Source: a virus. From it: DNA of 45,888 nucleotides. Shown piece by piece: positions 37,372 through 45,412 of the stretch. The DNA lies in IMG/VR virus record IMGVR_UViG_3300045253_000009, positions 1 through 45,888 of that record. One strand, given 5' to 3'. A program made the translations under genes and the position numbers. Below the pieces are notes generated by a model. The model searched no databases. It was not told where the DNA came from and saw nothing but the letters and a program-made list of their open reading frames with translations. How positions within the stretch are numbered: the stretch's first letter is position 1; each line of letters starts with the position of its first letter.

Positions 37372-37595
37372 TGGCGGTAGCCAAGAAGGTGGAGGCCCCG
37401 GAGGGCCTCCTGAAGGTGGGTGCGATCGTCAGCCTTGAGAAGGGCGGACGAACCCTGACCGGCTATGAGGTTCTGGACTTTGACGACCGGGTTGTCAAGT
37501 TCCGTGGCTCAGTCCTGAACTCCCCCCAGACCGAGATCGTGCTGATCCCGTGGGAGAAGATCGAAGCTATCGGCCTGGTAGGTGCGTATGAATGA
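37371..37595 (+). CDS. Hypothetical protein, 74 aa
   Basis: ATG at 37371 overlaps the previous stop by one base. Small beta-barrel-like sequence (KVGAIVSLEKGGRTLTGYEV, VVKFRGSVLNSPQTEIVLIP). Not recognised. Confidence 0.55.
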   Translation: MAVAKKVEAPEGLLKVGAIVSLEKGGRTLTGYEVLDFDDRVVKFRGSVLNSPQTEIVLIPWEKIEAIGLVGAYE

Positions 37596-37659
37596 GCCTC
37601 GATGCCCCAAGTGTGGACGCACGTTCGAGGACTGTACCTGTGGATCGGAGAAGCCGTGA
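37588..37659 (+). CDS. Zinc-ribbon microprotein, 23 aa
   Basis: ATG at 37588. EPRCPKCGRTFEDCTCGSEK has CPKC and CTC, enough for one zinc site in 23 residues. Its stop overlaps the next GTG (GTGA). Confidence 0.5.
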   Translation: MNEPRCPKCGRTFEDCTCGSEKP

Positions 37660-37886
37660 GCTGCTCTACCGCCTGCGCAACGCAGGACCATCTGACATGG
37701 GGGGAATGCGTGAGGTCCAAAGGGCTTCAGCTTTCCCCCGCCGTGAATGGTGACTATGGTACACGCCAGAAGGCGTGGGATCGAGAGCTTGACAACTACG
37801 AGTCCGCTCGTCGGCAAGGCCTTGAGCCTCGCTCTACCAAACAGTGGGCTACCGATCAAGCACTGAAGGAGGCAGACAATGGCTGA
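37656..37886 (+). CDS. Conserved actinophage hypothetical protein, 76 aa
   Basis: GTG at 37656. SCSTACATQDHLTWGECVRS then KAWDRELDNYESARRQGLEP matches, from memory, a small protein widespread in Streptomyces and Gordonia phage virion operons. Three N-terminal cysteines may bind metal. Function unknown. Confidence 0.65.
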   Translation: MSCSTACATQDHLTWGECVRSKGLQLSPAVNGDYGTRQKAWDRELDNYESARRQGLEPRSTKQWATDQALKEADNG

Positions 37887-38355
37887 AATGACAGTCAGAG
37901 TCGAAGGCACGGTCACCACATCAGGTGGCACTACTGGCGTTGGTGGCTCGTCTGCCAACCCTGGATTCACCAGCATCACCCAAGGTGGCAACGTTGCTAA
38001 CGTAGCCGTGCCTGGACCCAACCTTGGTGCCGGTCTGATCATCTCCAGCGGAAGCCTGGTGTCTGCCACCACGCTGAACGCTCTTACTGCTGTAGGTCCT
38101 GGCGTTGTGGTGGACTTCGGTTCCGGTAAGGCTCGCATCACTGGGGTCACTACGGCCACGACTGGTGTAACTGCTGGAGCTACGACGCTGATGGTATCGC
38201 AGGACAACGTGAACTACTTCCCAGGCACCGCCCAGACCTTCACCGCTCCGGGCGTAAAGGCCGACACCGCTATCGGTGCATGGCGATACGCCCGAGTGGA
38301 CATCACTACCCTTGTCGTTGGTGGCACCGTAAGTGCCACCCTCATGGCATCCTAA
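37879..38355 (+). CDS. Structural protein, 158 aa
   Basis: ATG after AAGGAGG. Thr/Gly/Val-rich beta protein (VRVEGTVTTSGGTTGVGGSS, LMVSQDNVNYFPGTAQTF). Likely virion surface or tail protein; not recognised. Confidence 0.6.
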   Translation: MAEMTVRVEGTVTTSGGTTGVGGSSANPGFTSITQGGNVANVAVPGPNLGAGLIISSGSLVSATTLNALTAVGPGVVVDFGSGKARITGVTTATTGVTAGATTLMVSQDNVNYFPGTAQTFTAPGVKADTAIGAWRYARVDITTLVVGGTVSATLMAS

Positions 38356-38368
38356 GTAGGGAGACCAA

Positions 38369-39307
38369 GTGGCTGTAACTTTCGATCAGCTAGTCAGCCG
38401 AGTCAAGCAGCAGCTACTTGGCTATACCCGAGATCAGGCTTCCATCTCTTATCTCACCGCACCGATGACGTCTTCTGACGTCCAGTTCTTGGTGGACACC
38501 GAGACGGTTACCAACCTCAGCAAGGGTCTCATCGAGATTGACGATGAACTGATTCTCATCAAGAAGTATGACCGTGCTACAGGCACGGTCACCGTCATGG
38601 GTGGACTGACCGGAACTGGGCGGGGAGCTGAGGGGACTACCGCAGCAGCTCACACGCTGGACACGATCGTTACCGACGACCCGATGTACCCGGCAGCTCG
38701 GATTAAGGAAGCTATCAACGACACGATCAACGGAACCTATCCGGACCTCTGGGTGTTCGGCGACTATGAATTCCCGAAGATCGCAGCGCGGTACGAGTAT
38801 CCCCTCCCCGCCGAAGTCGAAGACGTGTACAAGGTTACGGTGAACACCATCGGACCTTCTGCTGTCTGGTTCCCCTTGTCCAGCTGGAGGTTCAACCCTT
38901 CGGCGTCTATGACTGCTGGCCAGGTTAAGCCTACTCCAGCGCCGACCGGCAAGTCTCTTCAGATCATGAGGGACTTCATCGTTCCTGGCAGGAACGTCCG
39001 AGTCGAGTACATCAAGAAGCCTGGCGAGCTGGTCAATGGCAACGATGACTTCGCTACGACCACAGGATACCCCGAACGGTACACGGATCTCATCACGTAC
39101 GGCGCCTGTTGGCGCCTGCTTCCTGCGTACGAGTCTGCCAGGCTCCAGCAGCAGGCCATAGAGGCTACCGAGAGGGCTCCACTGGTACCCACAGGGGCCG
39201 GAAGCAACGCATCCAAGTATTACATGGCCTTGTATCAGCAGAGGCTCGCAGAAGAGCGTACACGGCTTCAGCGCCTGTTCGACTCTTACCAGACGTTCAA
39301 CGGCTGA
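38369..39307 (+). CDS. Putative head-tail connector/tail adaptor protein, 312 aa
   Basis: GTG at 38369 after AGGGAG. Mixed alpha/beta; the C-terminal part (PERYTDLITYGACWRLLPAY, ESARLQQQAIEATERAP) resembles adaptor proteins that sit under the portal in short-tailed phages. The identification is from pattern and position only. Confidence 0.5.
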   Translation: MAVTFDQLVSRVKQQLLGYTRDQASISYLTAPMTSSDVQFLVDTETVTNLSKGLIEIDDELILIKKYDRATGTVTVMGGLTGTGRGAEGTTAAAHTLDTIVTDDPMYPAARIKEAINDTINGTYPDLWVFGDYEFPKIAARYEYPLPAEVEDVYKVTVNTIGPSAVWFPLSSWRFNPSASMTAGQVKPTPAPTGKSLQIMRDFIVPGRNVRVEYIKKPGELVNGNDDFATTTGYPERYTDLITYGACWRLLPAYESARLQQQAIEATERAPLVPTGAGSNASKYYMALYQQRLAEERTRLQRLFDSYQTFNG

Positions 39308-39315
39308 GGAGGACC

Positions 39316-40557
39316 ATGCCTAACTCTCGCTTCTATTCGAGTATCGCCGCAGTTACCAACCTTCAGGTGACTGCCAACCCTGGCGACACGAGCATCCAGG
39401 TGGCCAGCTCTTCAGGCTGGCCCGGTTCGTTCCCTTACATCACCTCGCTGGACTACGGTTCGGCCAACGAAGAGCTGGTGCTGGTAACCTCGGGCGGTCC
39501 TACTACCTTCACGGTCACCCGAGCCTACGATGGCACATCAGCTTCCACTCATAACGCTGGCGCTGTAGTCCGTCACGTCTCCTCTGCCATCGACTTCACG
39601 GATTCACGAACCCACGAGGCTTCCACCACCGGAGTTCACGGAATCTCTGGCGCATTCGTAGACACCAACTCGGTCCAGACGCTGGTCAACAAGACCCTCA
39701 CATCCCCTACAATCAACAACCCGACGTTCGGTGGTACCGCTTCGGGCGGTACCTTCACTGGTGCCACCCTGACTACGCCGACCATCAATGGAGCCGCCCT
39801 GTCGGGCACCCTTAGTGGCTCGCCCACGTTCTCTGGTAGCCCTACCTTTAGTGGCGCCACCTTCAACGCGCTCATCACGGCCAACGGTGGGATCAACGTG
39901 AACGGCGGCAGCGTTGCAGTAACCCGCACTTCCAATGCACTCACCGCACTCGATGGCAAGGTTGTTGGTGACACCAACAACCGGATCAGCATAGGCGTAG
40001 ATGGCTTGGTGTCCTGGGGCTCGGGGAGTGGCGCATCCGACGTCAACCTTCAGCGCAGCGGTGCTGGGTTCCTTACTGTAGGAGGCTCGCTTACGGCGAG
40101 CGGCAGCCTTACCGCAGGTGGCAACCTGCTTGGTGCAGACATCAGCCTGACTACCACCACCTGGACGAGCTTCACCCCCTCGTGGACTGGCATCGGAACG
40201 GCCACTTTCGGCACCAACGTTGGGTGGTACAAGAAGTTCGGCAAGGTCGTGAACTTCGAGGTGTATGCAGTGGTGAACGCCGCTGGTAACGGCACTGCTG
40301 GCGTCCAGTTCAACCTTCCCTCCACTCCATTCCGCGATGGAGCTGGGGCCAACACCACCAGGCAGTCGATTCCGGGATTCATCTCCGGTGTGGGTGGTAT
40401 CAACTTCCCGAACGGGATCATCTTCGTTCCGACCTTCGCTTCTGATACTGGTCCTATTACTGCGTCCATCAGAAGCTACGCTCTTGATACCCTTCAAGGT
40501 CAGAACCTGATCAACGGCACGATCATAACCCTTCAGGGTTGGTACAGGGAGGCGTAA
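39316..40557 (+). CDS. Tail-fibre-like protein, 413 aa
   Basis: ATG at 39316 after GAGGA. The first 70 residues (LQVTANPGDTSIQVASSSGW, DYGSANEELVLVTS) form a small beta domain found at phage fibre N-termini. The middle has repeats of the type NPTFGGTASGGTFTGATLTT, typical of triple-stranded fibres, and the C-terminus is a beta domain. Probably a second receptor-binding fibre. Confidence 0.75.
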   Translation: MPNSRFYSSIAAVTNLQVTANPGDTSIQVASSSGWPGSFPYITSLDYGSANEELVLVTSGGPTTFTVTRAYDGTSASTHNAGAVVRHVSSAIDFTDSRTHEASTTGVHGISGAFVDTNSVQTLVNKTLTSPTINNPTFGGTASGGTFTGATLTTPTINGAALSGTLSGSPTFSGSPTFSGATFNALITANGGINVNGGSVAVTRTSNALTALDGKVVGDTNNRISIGVDGLVSWGSGSGASDVNLQRSGAGFLTVGGSLTASGSLTAGGNLLGADISLTTTTWTSFTPSWTGIGTATFGTNVGWYKKFGKVVNFEVYAVVNAAGNGTAGVQFNLPSTPFRDGAGANTTRQSIPGFISGVGGINFPNGIIFVPTFASDTGPITASIRSYALDTLQGQNLINGTIITLQGWYREA

Positions 40558-40561
40558 GAGC

Positions 40562-40612
40562 ATGACAGCGAAGCTGTATGCCAAGGCGCCCTCTCTACGA
40601 GAGGAGCGCTGA
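40562..40612 (+). CDS. Possible 16-aa peptide
   Basis: ATG at 40562 lies nine bases after GGAGG, and its end carries GAGGAG, the ribosome-binding site of the next gene. TAKLYAKAPSLREER is basic. It could serve translational coupling. Confidence 0.35.
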   Translation: MTAKLYAKAPSLREER

Positions 40613-40613
40613 C

Positions 40614-42581
40614 ATGGACATCGTCCACCCGATCCCGTGGCAGATCTCCAACTTCCTGCCAGGCACACCGAACTCTGGTGGCTATGCACTATCGGACTAC
40701 GCGTTCGACTATGCGCTCGGAGGCATCCCCTTCCTGTCAGCCACGCGTGACGCGTGGCCTTACTCCGAAGGCATGGCAGAGATCAGGAAGCAGCAGTTCG
40801 ACAGCTCTGCCGAGCCTGGCGAGCAGTCTATCTATGGCTGGTGGCTTCGCTCCCAGAACTCGTGGACTTCTGGTGCTGGCCTGCTGTACCAAGACCCTGA
40901 CGTTGTCAATCCATACACTCGTAGCTTCGATCTGAGATTCGATGACTCGCTGGGGATTGACAACTGGACTCCCGGCCAGGCAACGCTACTTAGGCAGCCT
41001 GTCTCGAAGTACAACGTGGGTGGTACGTTCGCGAGAGTGAGAGGATACGTCGACCCTTCGGGGGTCGACGCTGCTTTCTACATGGATGGCAACCTGCTGT
41101 ACAAGATGACCGACTCTGCCAGGACTGCCATCACCACAGGTTCCGCTGGTACAGCTCTTGGCTTCACCAACTTCGGCACCTCGTGGTTCCTTCTGGCTAC
41201 CGATGGTATCTGGAAGGGCGTAGACACCGGAGCGGGCACGAAGATATGGAACAACCCTGCTGGCACGCTGACTTCCGGAGTGATCGAGGTTGTCAAGCAA
41301 CGCCTGGTGGCAGGATGGAACAACACGCTGTACATCCTGGACATTAACGGTACGGGCGCTGGTGCGCCCGCCCTGCCTACCACGTGGGTGGGTGGATTCG
41401 GCATAGTGATGGCCCACCCTGACACCACGTGGCAGTGGACTTCGGCTACCGAGGGCCCGAGCGCTATCTATGCCTCGGGCCAGAACGCAACAGACTCGTC
41501 GATCTACAGGTTCGTATCCGACCTGTCGTCCACGACCGAGGTGTTCGTTCCTATCGTCACGGCACAGCTCCCCCGAGGGGAGCTGGTCAGGACTATCTAC
41601 GCCTACGTGGGGACCTTCGTCGGCATCGCTACCAACAAGGGCTTCAGGGTGGGCGAGCTGGACGCCGGTGGTGACATCAGCTATGGTCCGCTGCTGTTCC
41701 AGCCGACTGGCGGTTGCCAGTCGCTGGCAGGGTTCGACAGGTTCATGTACGTAGGCTCTACGAACGCACACGATGGCGCTACAGGCGTGTTCAGGGTGGA
41801 CTTGGGTACTGCGTACACCGAGGCCTCTACGAGCGTCCTACGGTACGCCTACGCCCGCGACGTGTACTCTCCTAGCCAGACTGGCACAGTCTCATCGGTG
41901 TCCATCTTCGGAGCTTCGGGGCGAGTCGTCTACACGATTGCCGGTAACAGCATCTGGCTTCAGAGTGCTACCGACCTGTATCCTTCTGGGTATCTCCGGA
42001 CCGGCAGGATCAGGTACAACACGGAAGAGCCTAAGCTGTACAAGTTCATGTCAGTCTCCACTCCTGACCCGCTAACAGGCAACCTGTCGCTGTCGATCAT
42101 AGACATCCAGGGAACCGAGTGGCCTTCACTGACGTACACGCCAAGCCTGAATCCAGAGACGAATGACGTAACCATCAGCCAGCCTTCGGGCAGGCAGATA
42201 TGGATCAAACTGAAGTTCGTTCTCAGTAGAGGATCGGATGTTACCAAGGGTGCCATCCTTAACGGATGGCAGGTCAAGGCCTTGCCTGGCTCTATCCGTC
42301 AGCGCATGATCAACCACACCTTCCTCCTGTTTGACGAGGAGAAGGACAAGAGCAACCAGCGTATAGGCACAGACAGCTATGCGCGTGACCGGTTCGAGGC
42401 TTTCAAGGAGCTGGCCCGAGCCGGAGATGTCGTCGTGTTCCAGGAACTGATCGAAGATCGCTCTACACTGGTGGTCATCGACGACTGGAAGTACACGCAA
42501 CTAGCTCCACCTGGCCCCGGGGGGGGCACTCTGGGTGGTTACCTCACTGTAGTCATGAGGACGGTAGCCGAATCTGTTTAA
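40614..42581 (+). CDS. Large tail protein, 655 aa
   Basis: ATG at 40614 after GAGGAG. Repeated Trp/Gly-rich blades (LATDGIWKGVDTGAGTKIWN, GIVMAHPDTTWQWTSATEGP) suggest a beta-propeller-like domain, and the C-terminal ~100 residues form a mixed domain (HTFLLFDEEKDKSNQRIGTD). Size and place fit a tail-tube or needle-like component (T7 gp12-type role) or a minor tail protein. Contains perfect hairpins at 40741, 41048 and 41565. Confidence 0.6.
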   Translation: MDIVHPIPWQISNFLPGTPNSGGYALSDYAFDYALGGIPFLSATRDAWPYSEGMAEIRKQQFDSSAEPGEQSIYGWWLRSQNSWTSGAGLLYQDPDVVNPYTRSFDLRFDDSLGIDNWTPGQATLLRQPVSKYNVGGTFARVRGYVDPSGVDAAFYMDGNLLYKMTDSARTAITTGSAGTALGFTNFGTSWFLLATDGIWKGVDTGAGTKIWNNPAGTLTSGVIEVVKQRLVAGWNNTLYILDINGTGAGAPALPTTWVGGFGIVMAHPDTTWQWTSATEGPSAIYASGQNATDSSIYRFVSDLSSTTEVFVPIVTAQLPRGELVRTIYAYVGTFVGIATNKGFRVGELDAGGDISYGPLLFQPTGGCQSLAGFDRFMYVGSTNAHDGATGVFRVDLGTAYTEASTSVLRYAYARDVYSPSQTGTVSSVSIFGASGRVVYTIAGNSIWLQSATDLYPSGYLRTGRIRYNTEEPKLYKFMSVSTPDPLTGNLSLSIIDIQGTEWPSLTYTPSLNPETNDVTISQPSGRQIWIKLKFVLSRGSDVTKGAILNGWQVKALPGSIRQRMINHTFLLFDEEKDKSNQRIGTDSYARDRFEAFKELARAGDVVVFQELIEDRSTLVVIDDWKYTQLAPPGPGGGTLGGYLTVVMRTVAESV

Positions 42582-42589
42582 GGAGTGGC

Positions 42590-42901
42590 ATGGATATCGG
42601 TACAGCATTCACGGTGGTAAGTGGTCTAGGTGTAGGCTTTGGTGGCTACATCGGTGGGCGCCTTCAAGGGCGCTCCACTACTAGCCAGATCGCAGCAGAC
42701 ACAGTCTCTATGCTCAGCGAACAAGTGGACCTGCTGAAGAACGACAAGGAAGCCAGGGAGCTTGACATCCTGGATCTTACCCAGCGAGTCGCAGTCCTTG
42801 AGGGATTGGTCACTCAGCGGGCAGAAGTCGAGGAGCTGTCCGGCAAGGTGGACCTGGTGAAGGATGAAGTGCACCGCATCGCCGTCAAGGTGGGAGCGTG
42901 A
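42590..42901 (+). CDS. Membrane-anchored coiled-coil protein, 103 aa
   Basis: ATG after AAGGAG. Glycine-rich membrane segment at residues 5-25 (AFTVVSGLGVGFGGYIGGRL), then a long coiled coil (SEQVDLLKNDKEARELDILD ... VEELSGKVDLV). Beside the holin, this could be a lysis accessory or second holin-like protein. Confidence 0.6.
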   Translation: MDIGTAFTVVSGLGVGFGGYIGGRLQGRSTTSQIAADTVSMLSEQVDLLKNDKEARELDILDLTQRVAVLEGLVTQRAEVEELSGKVDLVKDEVHRIAVKVGA

Positions 42902-43170
42902 TGGAGCACCTGAGTCATGACGTGCCTGACTCTGTCCCCGCCTGGTTCAGGGCGCAGCCCAGTAGTCCGTTCCTGGTATACAAGTCCGATACCATCATGG
43001 ACATTCAACGCACGCTGTCGTGTCCGGAGACTGGCGAGATGGACGAAGCCACGGTCAACCACGTCAAAGGGTTGCAGCACATCAACGGCATCAACCCTAC
43101 TGGTATCATCACACTAGAGACAGCCCAAGCCATCCAGAGATTGCGAGACCGATATGGCAGTCAAGCCTAA
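42901..43170 (+). CDS. Peptidoglycan-binding-like protein, 89 aa
   Basis: ATG at 42901 overlaps the previous stop by one base. IMDIQRTLSCPETGEMDEAT, VNHVKGLQHINGINPTGIIT then LETAQAIQRLR shows the pattern of a PG_binding_1 domain (three helices and a G-x-I/V-x-x-x-T turn). No signal peptide. It may hold a lysis or tail enzyme near the wall. Confidence 0.6.
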   Translation: MEHLSHDVPDSVPAWFRAQPSSPFLVYKSDTIMDIQRTLSCPETGEMDEATVNHVKGLQHINGINPTGIITLETAQAIQRLRDRYGSQA

Positions 43171-43306
43171 GGGCACCTTCGGCGGACCAGCCGATGGAGT
43201 CCACACCAAGAGCGCCCGAAAGGGCACGCCGCCCAAGAAGGGCGGCGCTCTACCTGCAAAGGTAGCCAAGCCCGTCAAGGGCAAGAACCGAAAGGGTAGT
43301 CGATGA
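43154..43306 (+). CDS. Hypothetical highly basic protein, 50 aa
   Basis: ATG at 43154. Lys/Arg/Gly/Pro-rich (KSARKGTPPKKGGALPAK ... KGKNRKGSR), no acidic stretches. Overlaps the holin start by 4 bases. A perfect CGCCGCCC/GGGCGGCG hairpin (43227-43247) lies inside. Possibly a nucleic-acid- or cell-wall-binding peptide. Confidence 0.55.
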   Translation: MAVKPKGTFGGPADGVHTKSARKGTPPKKGGALPAKVAKPVKGKNRKGSR

Positions 43307-43503
43307 GTAAGTACTTCGTAGACGTAGCGGAACGTACCGCTGCGACGTTCGGCTTTGCGTTCCTGTCAGCGTTCAGTTTCAGCGACCTGAGCACCGCGCA
43401 TGACGCGGTCATCGCTGGTGCTGCTGCGTCCGCCACCGTACTCAAGGGTCTGCTTGCAGGCTTCCTGAGTAACGGCGAGAGCGCTGGCCTGTCCAGCAAG
43501 TGA
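43303..43503 (+). CDS. Holin (r1t-like), 66 aa
   Basis: ATG at 43303 overlaps the previous gene. DVAERTAATFGFAFLSAFSF and VIAGAAASATVLKGLLAGFL are two membrane helices, with the AERT and VLKGLLAG segments typical of r1t-type phage holins. It would form membrane holes that let the endolysin reach the wall. Last gene of the late operon, right before its terminator. Confidence 0.78.
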   Translation: MSKYFVDVAERTAATFGFAFLSAFSFSDLSTAHDAVIAGAAASATVLKGLLAGFLSNGESAGLSSK

Positions 43504-43510
43504 ACGACTG

Positions 43511-43539
43511 AGGGGCCCCGAAAGGGGCCCCTCTTTTTT
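43511..43539 (+). terminator. Late-operon intrinsic terminator
   Basis: Perfect 9-bp stem AGGGGCCCC/GGGGCCCCT around GAAA, followed by CTCTTTTTT. Strong on the plus strand. The leftward operon ends just beyond it at 43550, so the two transcripts meet here. Confidence 0.93.
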
Positions 43540-43549
43540 GCGTTCTGGA

Positions 43550-43609
43550 TCAGTCGGACATGAACGCGATGAACAGGATGACCATGATCAGTACCCAGAA
43601 CAGGAGCAT
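43550..43609 (-). CDS. Membrane microprotein, 19 aa; last gene of the leftward operon
   Basis: ATG at 43609 lies seven bases after GGAGG. LLFWVLIMVILFIAFM is a membrane helix, ending SD. The good ribosome-binding site makes it credible despite its size. Confidence 0.55.
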   Translation of the reverse strand: MLLFWVLIMVILFIAFMSD

Positions 43610-43610
43610 G

Positions 43611-43721
43611 TCAGCCCTCCGCGTTGCACAGTAGGCAGACTCGACGGACCACTACGTGGCCGTCCACCGTGATCGACTCAAGCTGGTAGTTGTGTGCTCC
43701 GCTCTCAGAGTTGGGACACAT
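43611..43721 (-). CDS. Zinc-binding microprotein, 36 aa
   Basis: ATG at 43721 overlaps the previous stop by one base. Begins CPNSESGAHNYQLESITVDG and ends RVCLLCNAEG, so CLLC plus the first Cys and His13 (or His24) may bind zinc. Confidence 0.55.
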   Translation of the reverse strand: MCPNSESGAHNYQLESITVDGHVVVRRVCLLCNAEG

Positions 43722-43936
43722 CAGAAGTCCTTCTTGACCAGAAGGCTGCCCGTCCAGTATGACTGGTGGCGAGCGTCCGACAGGTGGCCCATCGCCGAAT
43801 ACAGCTTCCAGGTGAGGTCATTGGCGTAGCTTCCACTAGCCGCCCCAAGGAGGGCGTATAGCACGTCCACCTCTTCCTGCGCTTCCAGGGTGATGGTCAC
43901 CGGACGGAACTCAGGTCCAACCTGCTCGAACTTCAT
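43721..43936 (-). CDS. Conserved phage hypothetical protein, 71 aa
   Basis: ATG at 43936. FRPVTITLEAQEEVDVLYAL is a common start of small phage proteins of unknown function, from memory; the rest is helical and ends SLLVKKDF. Confidence 0.65.
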   Translation of the reverse strand: MKFEQVGPEFRPVTITLEAQEEVDVLYALLGAASGSYANDLTWKLYSAMGHLSDARHQSYWTGSLLVKKDF

Positions 43937-43939
43937 ATC

Positions 43940-44125
43940 TCAGCCCTCCGGATCGTCGATGAACTGCTCGTATGTGTCCTCTTCGTTCAGAGAAGCCTGT
44001 TCGCGGTTGGTCACGGCCTCGTTGTACGCATCCTTGGTGCTACCGCCTCGGACATCGGACAGTCGAGCCTCAGTTTGCCTGCTAGCCTGTCGTGCGTTCT
44101 GCCATGCGTCATACTTCTTGCCCAT
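43940..44125 (-). CDS. Hypothetical protein, 61 aa
   Basis: ATG at 44125 with GGGAGGAG upstream. GKKYDAWQNARQASRQTEAR then NREQASLNEEDTYEQFID, helical and polar. Not recognised. An 18-bp perfect palindrome (44143-44160) lies just upstream. Confidence 0.6.
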   Translation of the reverse strand: MGKKYDAWQNARQASRQTEARLSDVRGGSTKDAYNEAVTNREQASLNEEDTYEQFIDDPEG

Positions 44126-44142
44126 GTCATACTCCTCCCTGC

Positions 44143-44160
44143 GCGAGGCGATCGCCTCGC
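44143..44160. repeat. 18-bp perfect palindrome
   Basis: GCGAGGCGATCGCCTCGC, between the 80-aa and 61-aa genes. A dimeric-protein binding site or RNA hairpin; no T-run. Confidence 0.5.
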
Positions 44161-44168
44161 TGGTCGAC

Positions 44169-44411
44169 TTACTTTCGTGCGTCGATATCTTCAGCAGGAG
44201 CCGTCCCCGGCTCCGCGTGACTATGACCCGCCTCATTGTAGTGCTCCAGCGCTAGCTGAACCTCCTGGACGAACCAGTGTCGCGCCTCTTCCTCATCCGC
44301 CGGGACGTCATCATAGATGTTGCACCAGTCCCCACTGAACTCGAAGTGCATTTCCACGCCAGCCCGGATGCCATGCTTTTTTAGGTCTATGTTCAGGGAG
44401 AGTTTACTCAT
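44169..44411 (-). CDS. Hypothetical protein, 80 aa
   Basis: ATG at 44411 overlaps the deaminase end by 8 bases. SKLSLNIDLKKHGIRAGVEM, acidic middle, then HWFVQEVQLALEHYNEAGHS. Not recognised. Confidence 0.6.
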   Translation of the reverse strand: MSKLSLNIDLKKHGIRAGVEMHFEFSGDWCNIYDDVPADEEEARHWFVQEVQLALEHYNEAGHSHAEPGTAPAEDIDARK

Positions 44412-44880
44412 CGTCCTCGTCCTCCCAGTGGTCCCCGTCCTGCGGATTAGTGGTACCAGACGAGCCGTCGCTGTCCCCGTCGTCATTCTTGTCGTGGTCT
44501 CCCATGATCACTACCCTCGCTATCTTGGCATGCTGTATCAGGTTGGAGCACTGGACGCAGGGCTGATCGGTTACGTAGAGCGTTGCTCCCACGCACCGTT
44601 CGAGTCCAGCCTGAAGGATGGCATTGTGTTCCGCGTGGACTGCGTAGCACGGGAAGGCATTGTAATCCGCCCCTGCTGGAACCTCAGAGTAGGAGAGCTG
44701 CCCCCTTGGGCAGCCTCCGTCCACGCAGTGCTGCTTTCCGGATGCGACTCCGTTGAATCCATTGCCGATCACCTTCCTGTCCTGGACGACCACGGCCCCG
44801 ACTTGACGTCGGGAGCACGTGGACATCGTAGACCAGAGTACTGCTAGATCGAGGAAGAAGTCATCCCAAGTTGGGCGCAT
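44404..44880 (-). CDS. dCMP deaminase family protein, 158 aa
   Basis: Zinc-deaminase motifs are complete: VHAEHNAI (His82, Glu84) and TDQPCVQC (Cys108, Cys111), with an N-terminal WSTMSTCSRRQVGAVVV typical of dCMP deaminases. An extra CVDGGCPRG segment may be the structural zinc or regulatory region of that family. It makes dUMP for thymidylate synthesis. The C-terminus is a strongly acidic tail (DKNDDGDSDGSS ... DEDDE). Confidence 0.88.
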   Translation of the reverse strand: MRPTWDDFFLDLAVLWSTMSTCSRRQVGAVVVQDRKVIGNGFNGVASGKQHCVDGGCPRGQLSYSEVPAGADYNAFPCYAVHAEHNAILQAGLERCVGATLYVTDQPCVQCSNLIQHAKIARVVIMGDHDKNDDGDSDGSSGTTNPQDGDHWEDEDDE

Positions 44881-45154
44881 CAGCCTCGTAGTCCATGTAG
44901 AGCCTATCGATCAGCGGTTGAGGGATGGCGAATGGGACGTCCGCTCGCAACACCAGAATGTGGAAGCCTGCGCTCGACTTCTTCCAGATCTGCTTGCGAG
45001 TACGCCGGTCGGACTCGGGGTACTTCACCATGGGCCAGCCGTTCCTGTCGAACCCGTAGACCTTGCCCAGTTTGGCACGGCCCGTAGCCGTGCCTGCCGA
45101 CATGATGATGTCACCAACCTGGACTTCAGTACCAAGCATGTCCTTCATGCTCAC
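44861..45154 (-). CDS. Hypothetical protein, 97 aa
   Basis: GTG at 45154 overlaps the previous stop by 4 bases; an ATG at 45148 is possible. LGTEVQVGDIIMSAGTATGR looks like a small beta-barrel, followed by a basic middle (ESDRRTRKQIWKKSS). Overlaps the deaminase start by 20 bases. Not recognised. Confidence 0.6.
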   Translation of the reverse strand: MSMKDMLGTEVQVGDIIMSAGTATGRAKLGKVYGFDRNGWPMVKYPESDRRTRKQIWKKSSAGFHILVLRADVPFAIPQPLIDRLYMDYEADAPNLG

Positions 45155-45297
45155 TTGTTGAAGTTCTCCTTGGAGTACGGGTTGTTGTCCTCGGGCTCGT
45201 CGTTCCCACCGTTCTCGGCGTACTGAGCATCGAACTCGTCAGCCTTGGTCTGGTCGTCGGCCTTCGGGTCGAACGGAATGTCATTCCACTTGGTCAC
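45151..45297 (-). CDS. Hypothetical acidic protein, 48 aa
   Basis: GTG at 45297 overlaps the upstream peptide stop (GTGA). TKWNDIPFDPKADDQTKADE then GGNDEPEDNNPYSKENFNK; very acidic and probably unstructured. Not recognised. Confidence 0.55.
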   Translation of the reverse strand: MTKWNDIPFDPKADDQTKADEFDAQYAENGGNDEPEDNNPYSKENFNK

Positions 45298-45344
45298 GCC
45301 GCACCTCCGGTGCGCTCCAGATCACGCTTCGCGTTGATCTTCAT
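45294..45344 (-). CDS. Possible 16-aa peptide with strong ribosome-binding site
   Basis: ATG at 45344, eight bases after AAGGAG. KINAKRDLERTGGAA, basic. Overlaps the neighbours at both ends in the style of this operon; it may mainly serve translational coupling. Confidence 0.4.
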   Translation of the reverse strand: MKINAKRDLERTGGAA

Positions 45345-45412
45345 CAGTCGTTCTCCTTCTTGTGAGTCTTGCCGGGCGGAGGTTCCAGGATAGGATGACC
45401 GTCTCCGGTCAT
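45344..45412 (-). CDS. Possible 22-aa peptide
   Basis: ATG at 45412, inside a hairpin, no clear ribosome-binding site. TGDGHPILEPPPGKTHKKEN. Weak support apart from the overlap with the next peptide start. Confidence 0.3.
   Translation of the reverse strand: MTGDGHPILEPPPGKTHKKEND

Noticed and set aside
44404-44880. Deaminase as a DNA-editing toxin
   Set aside because: Motifs and N-terminus fit ordinary dCMP deaminases of nucleotide metabolism.
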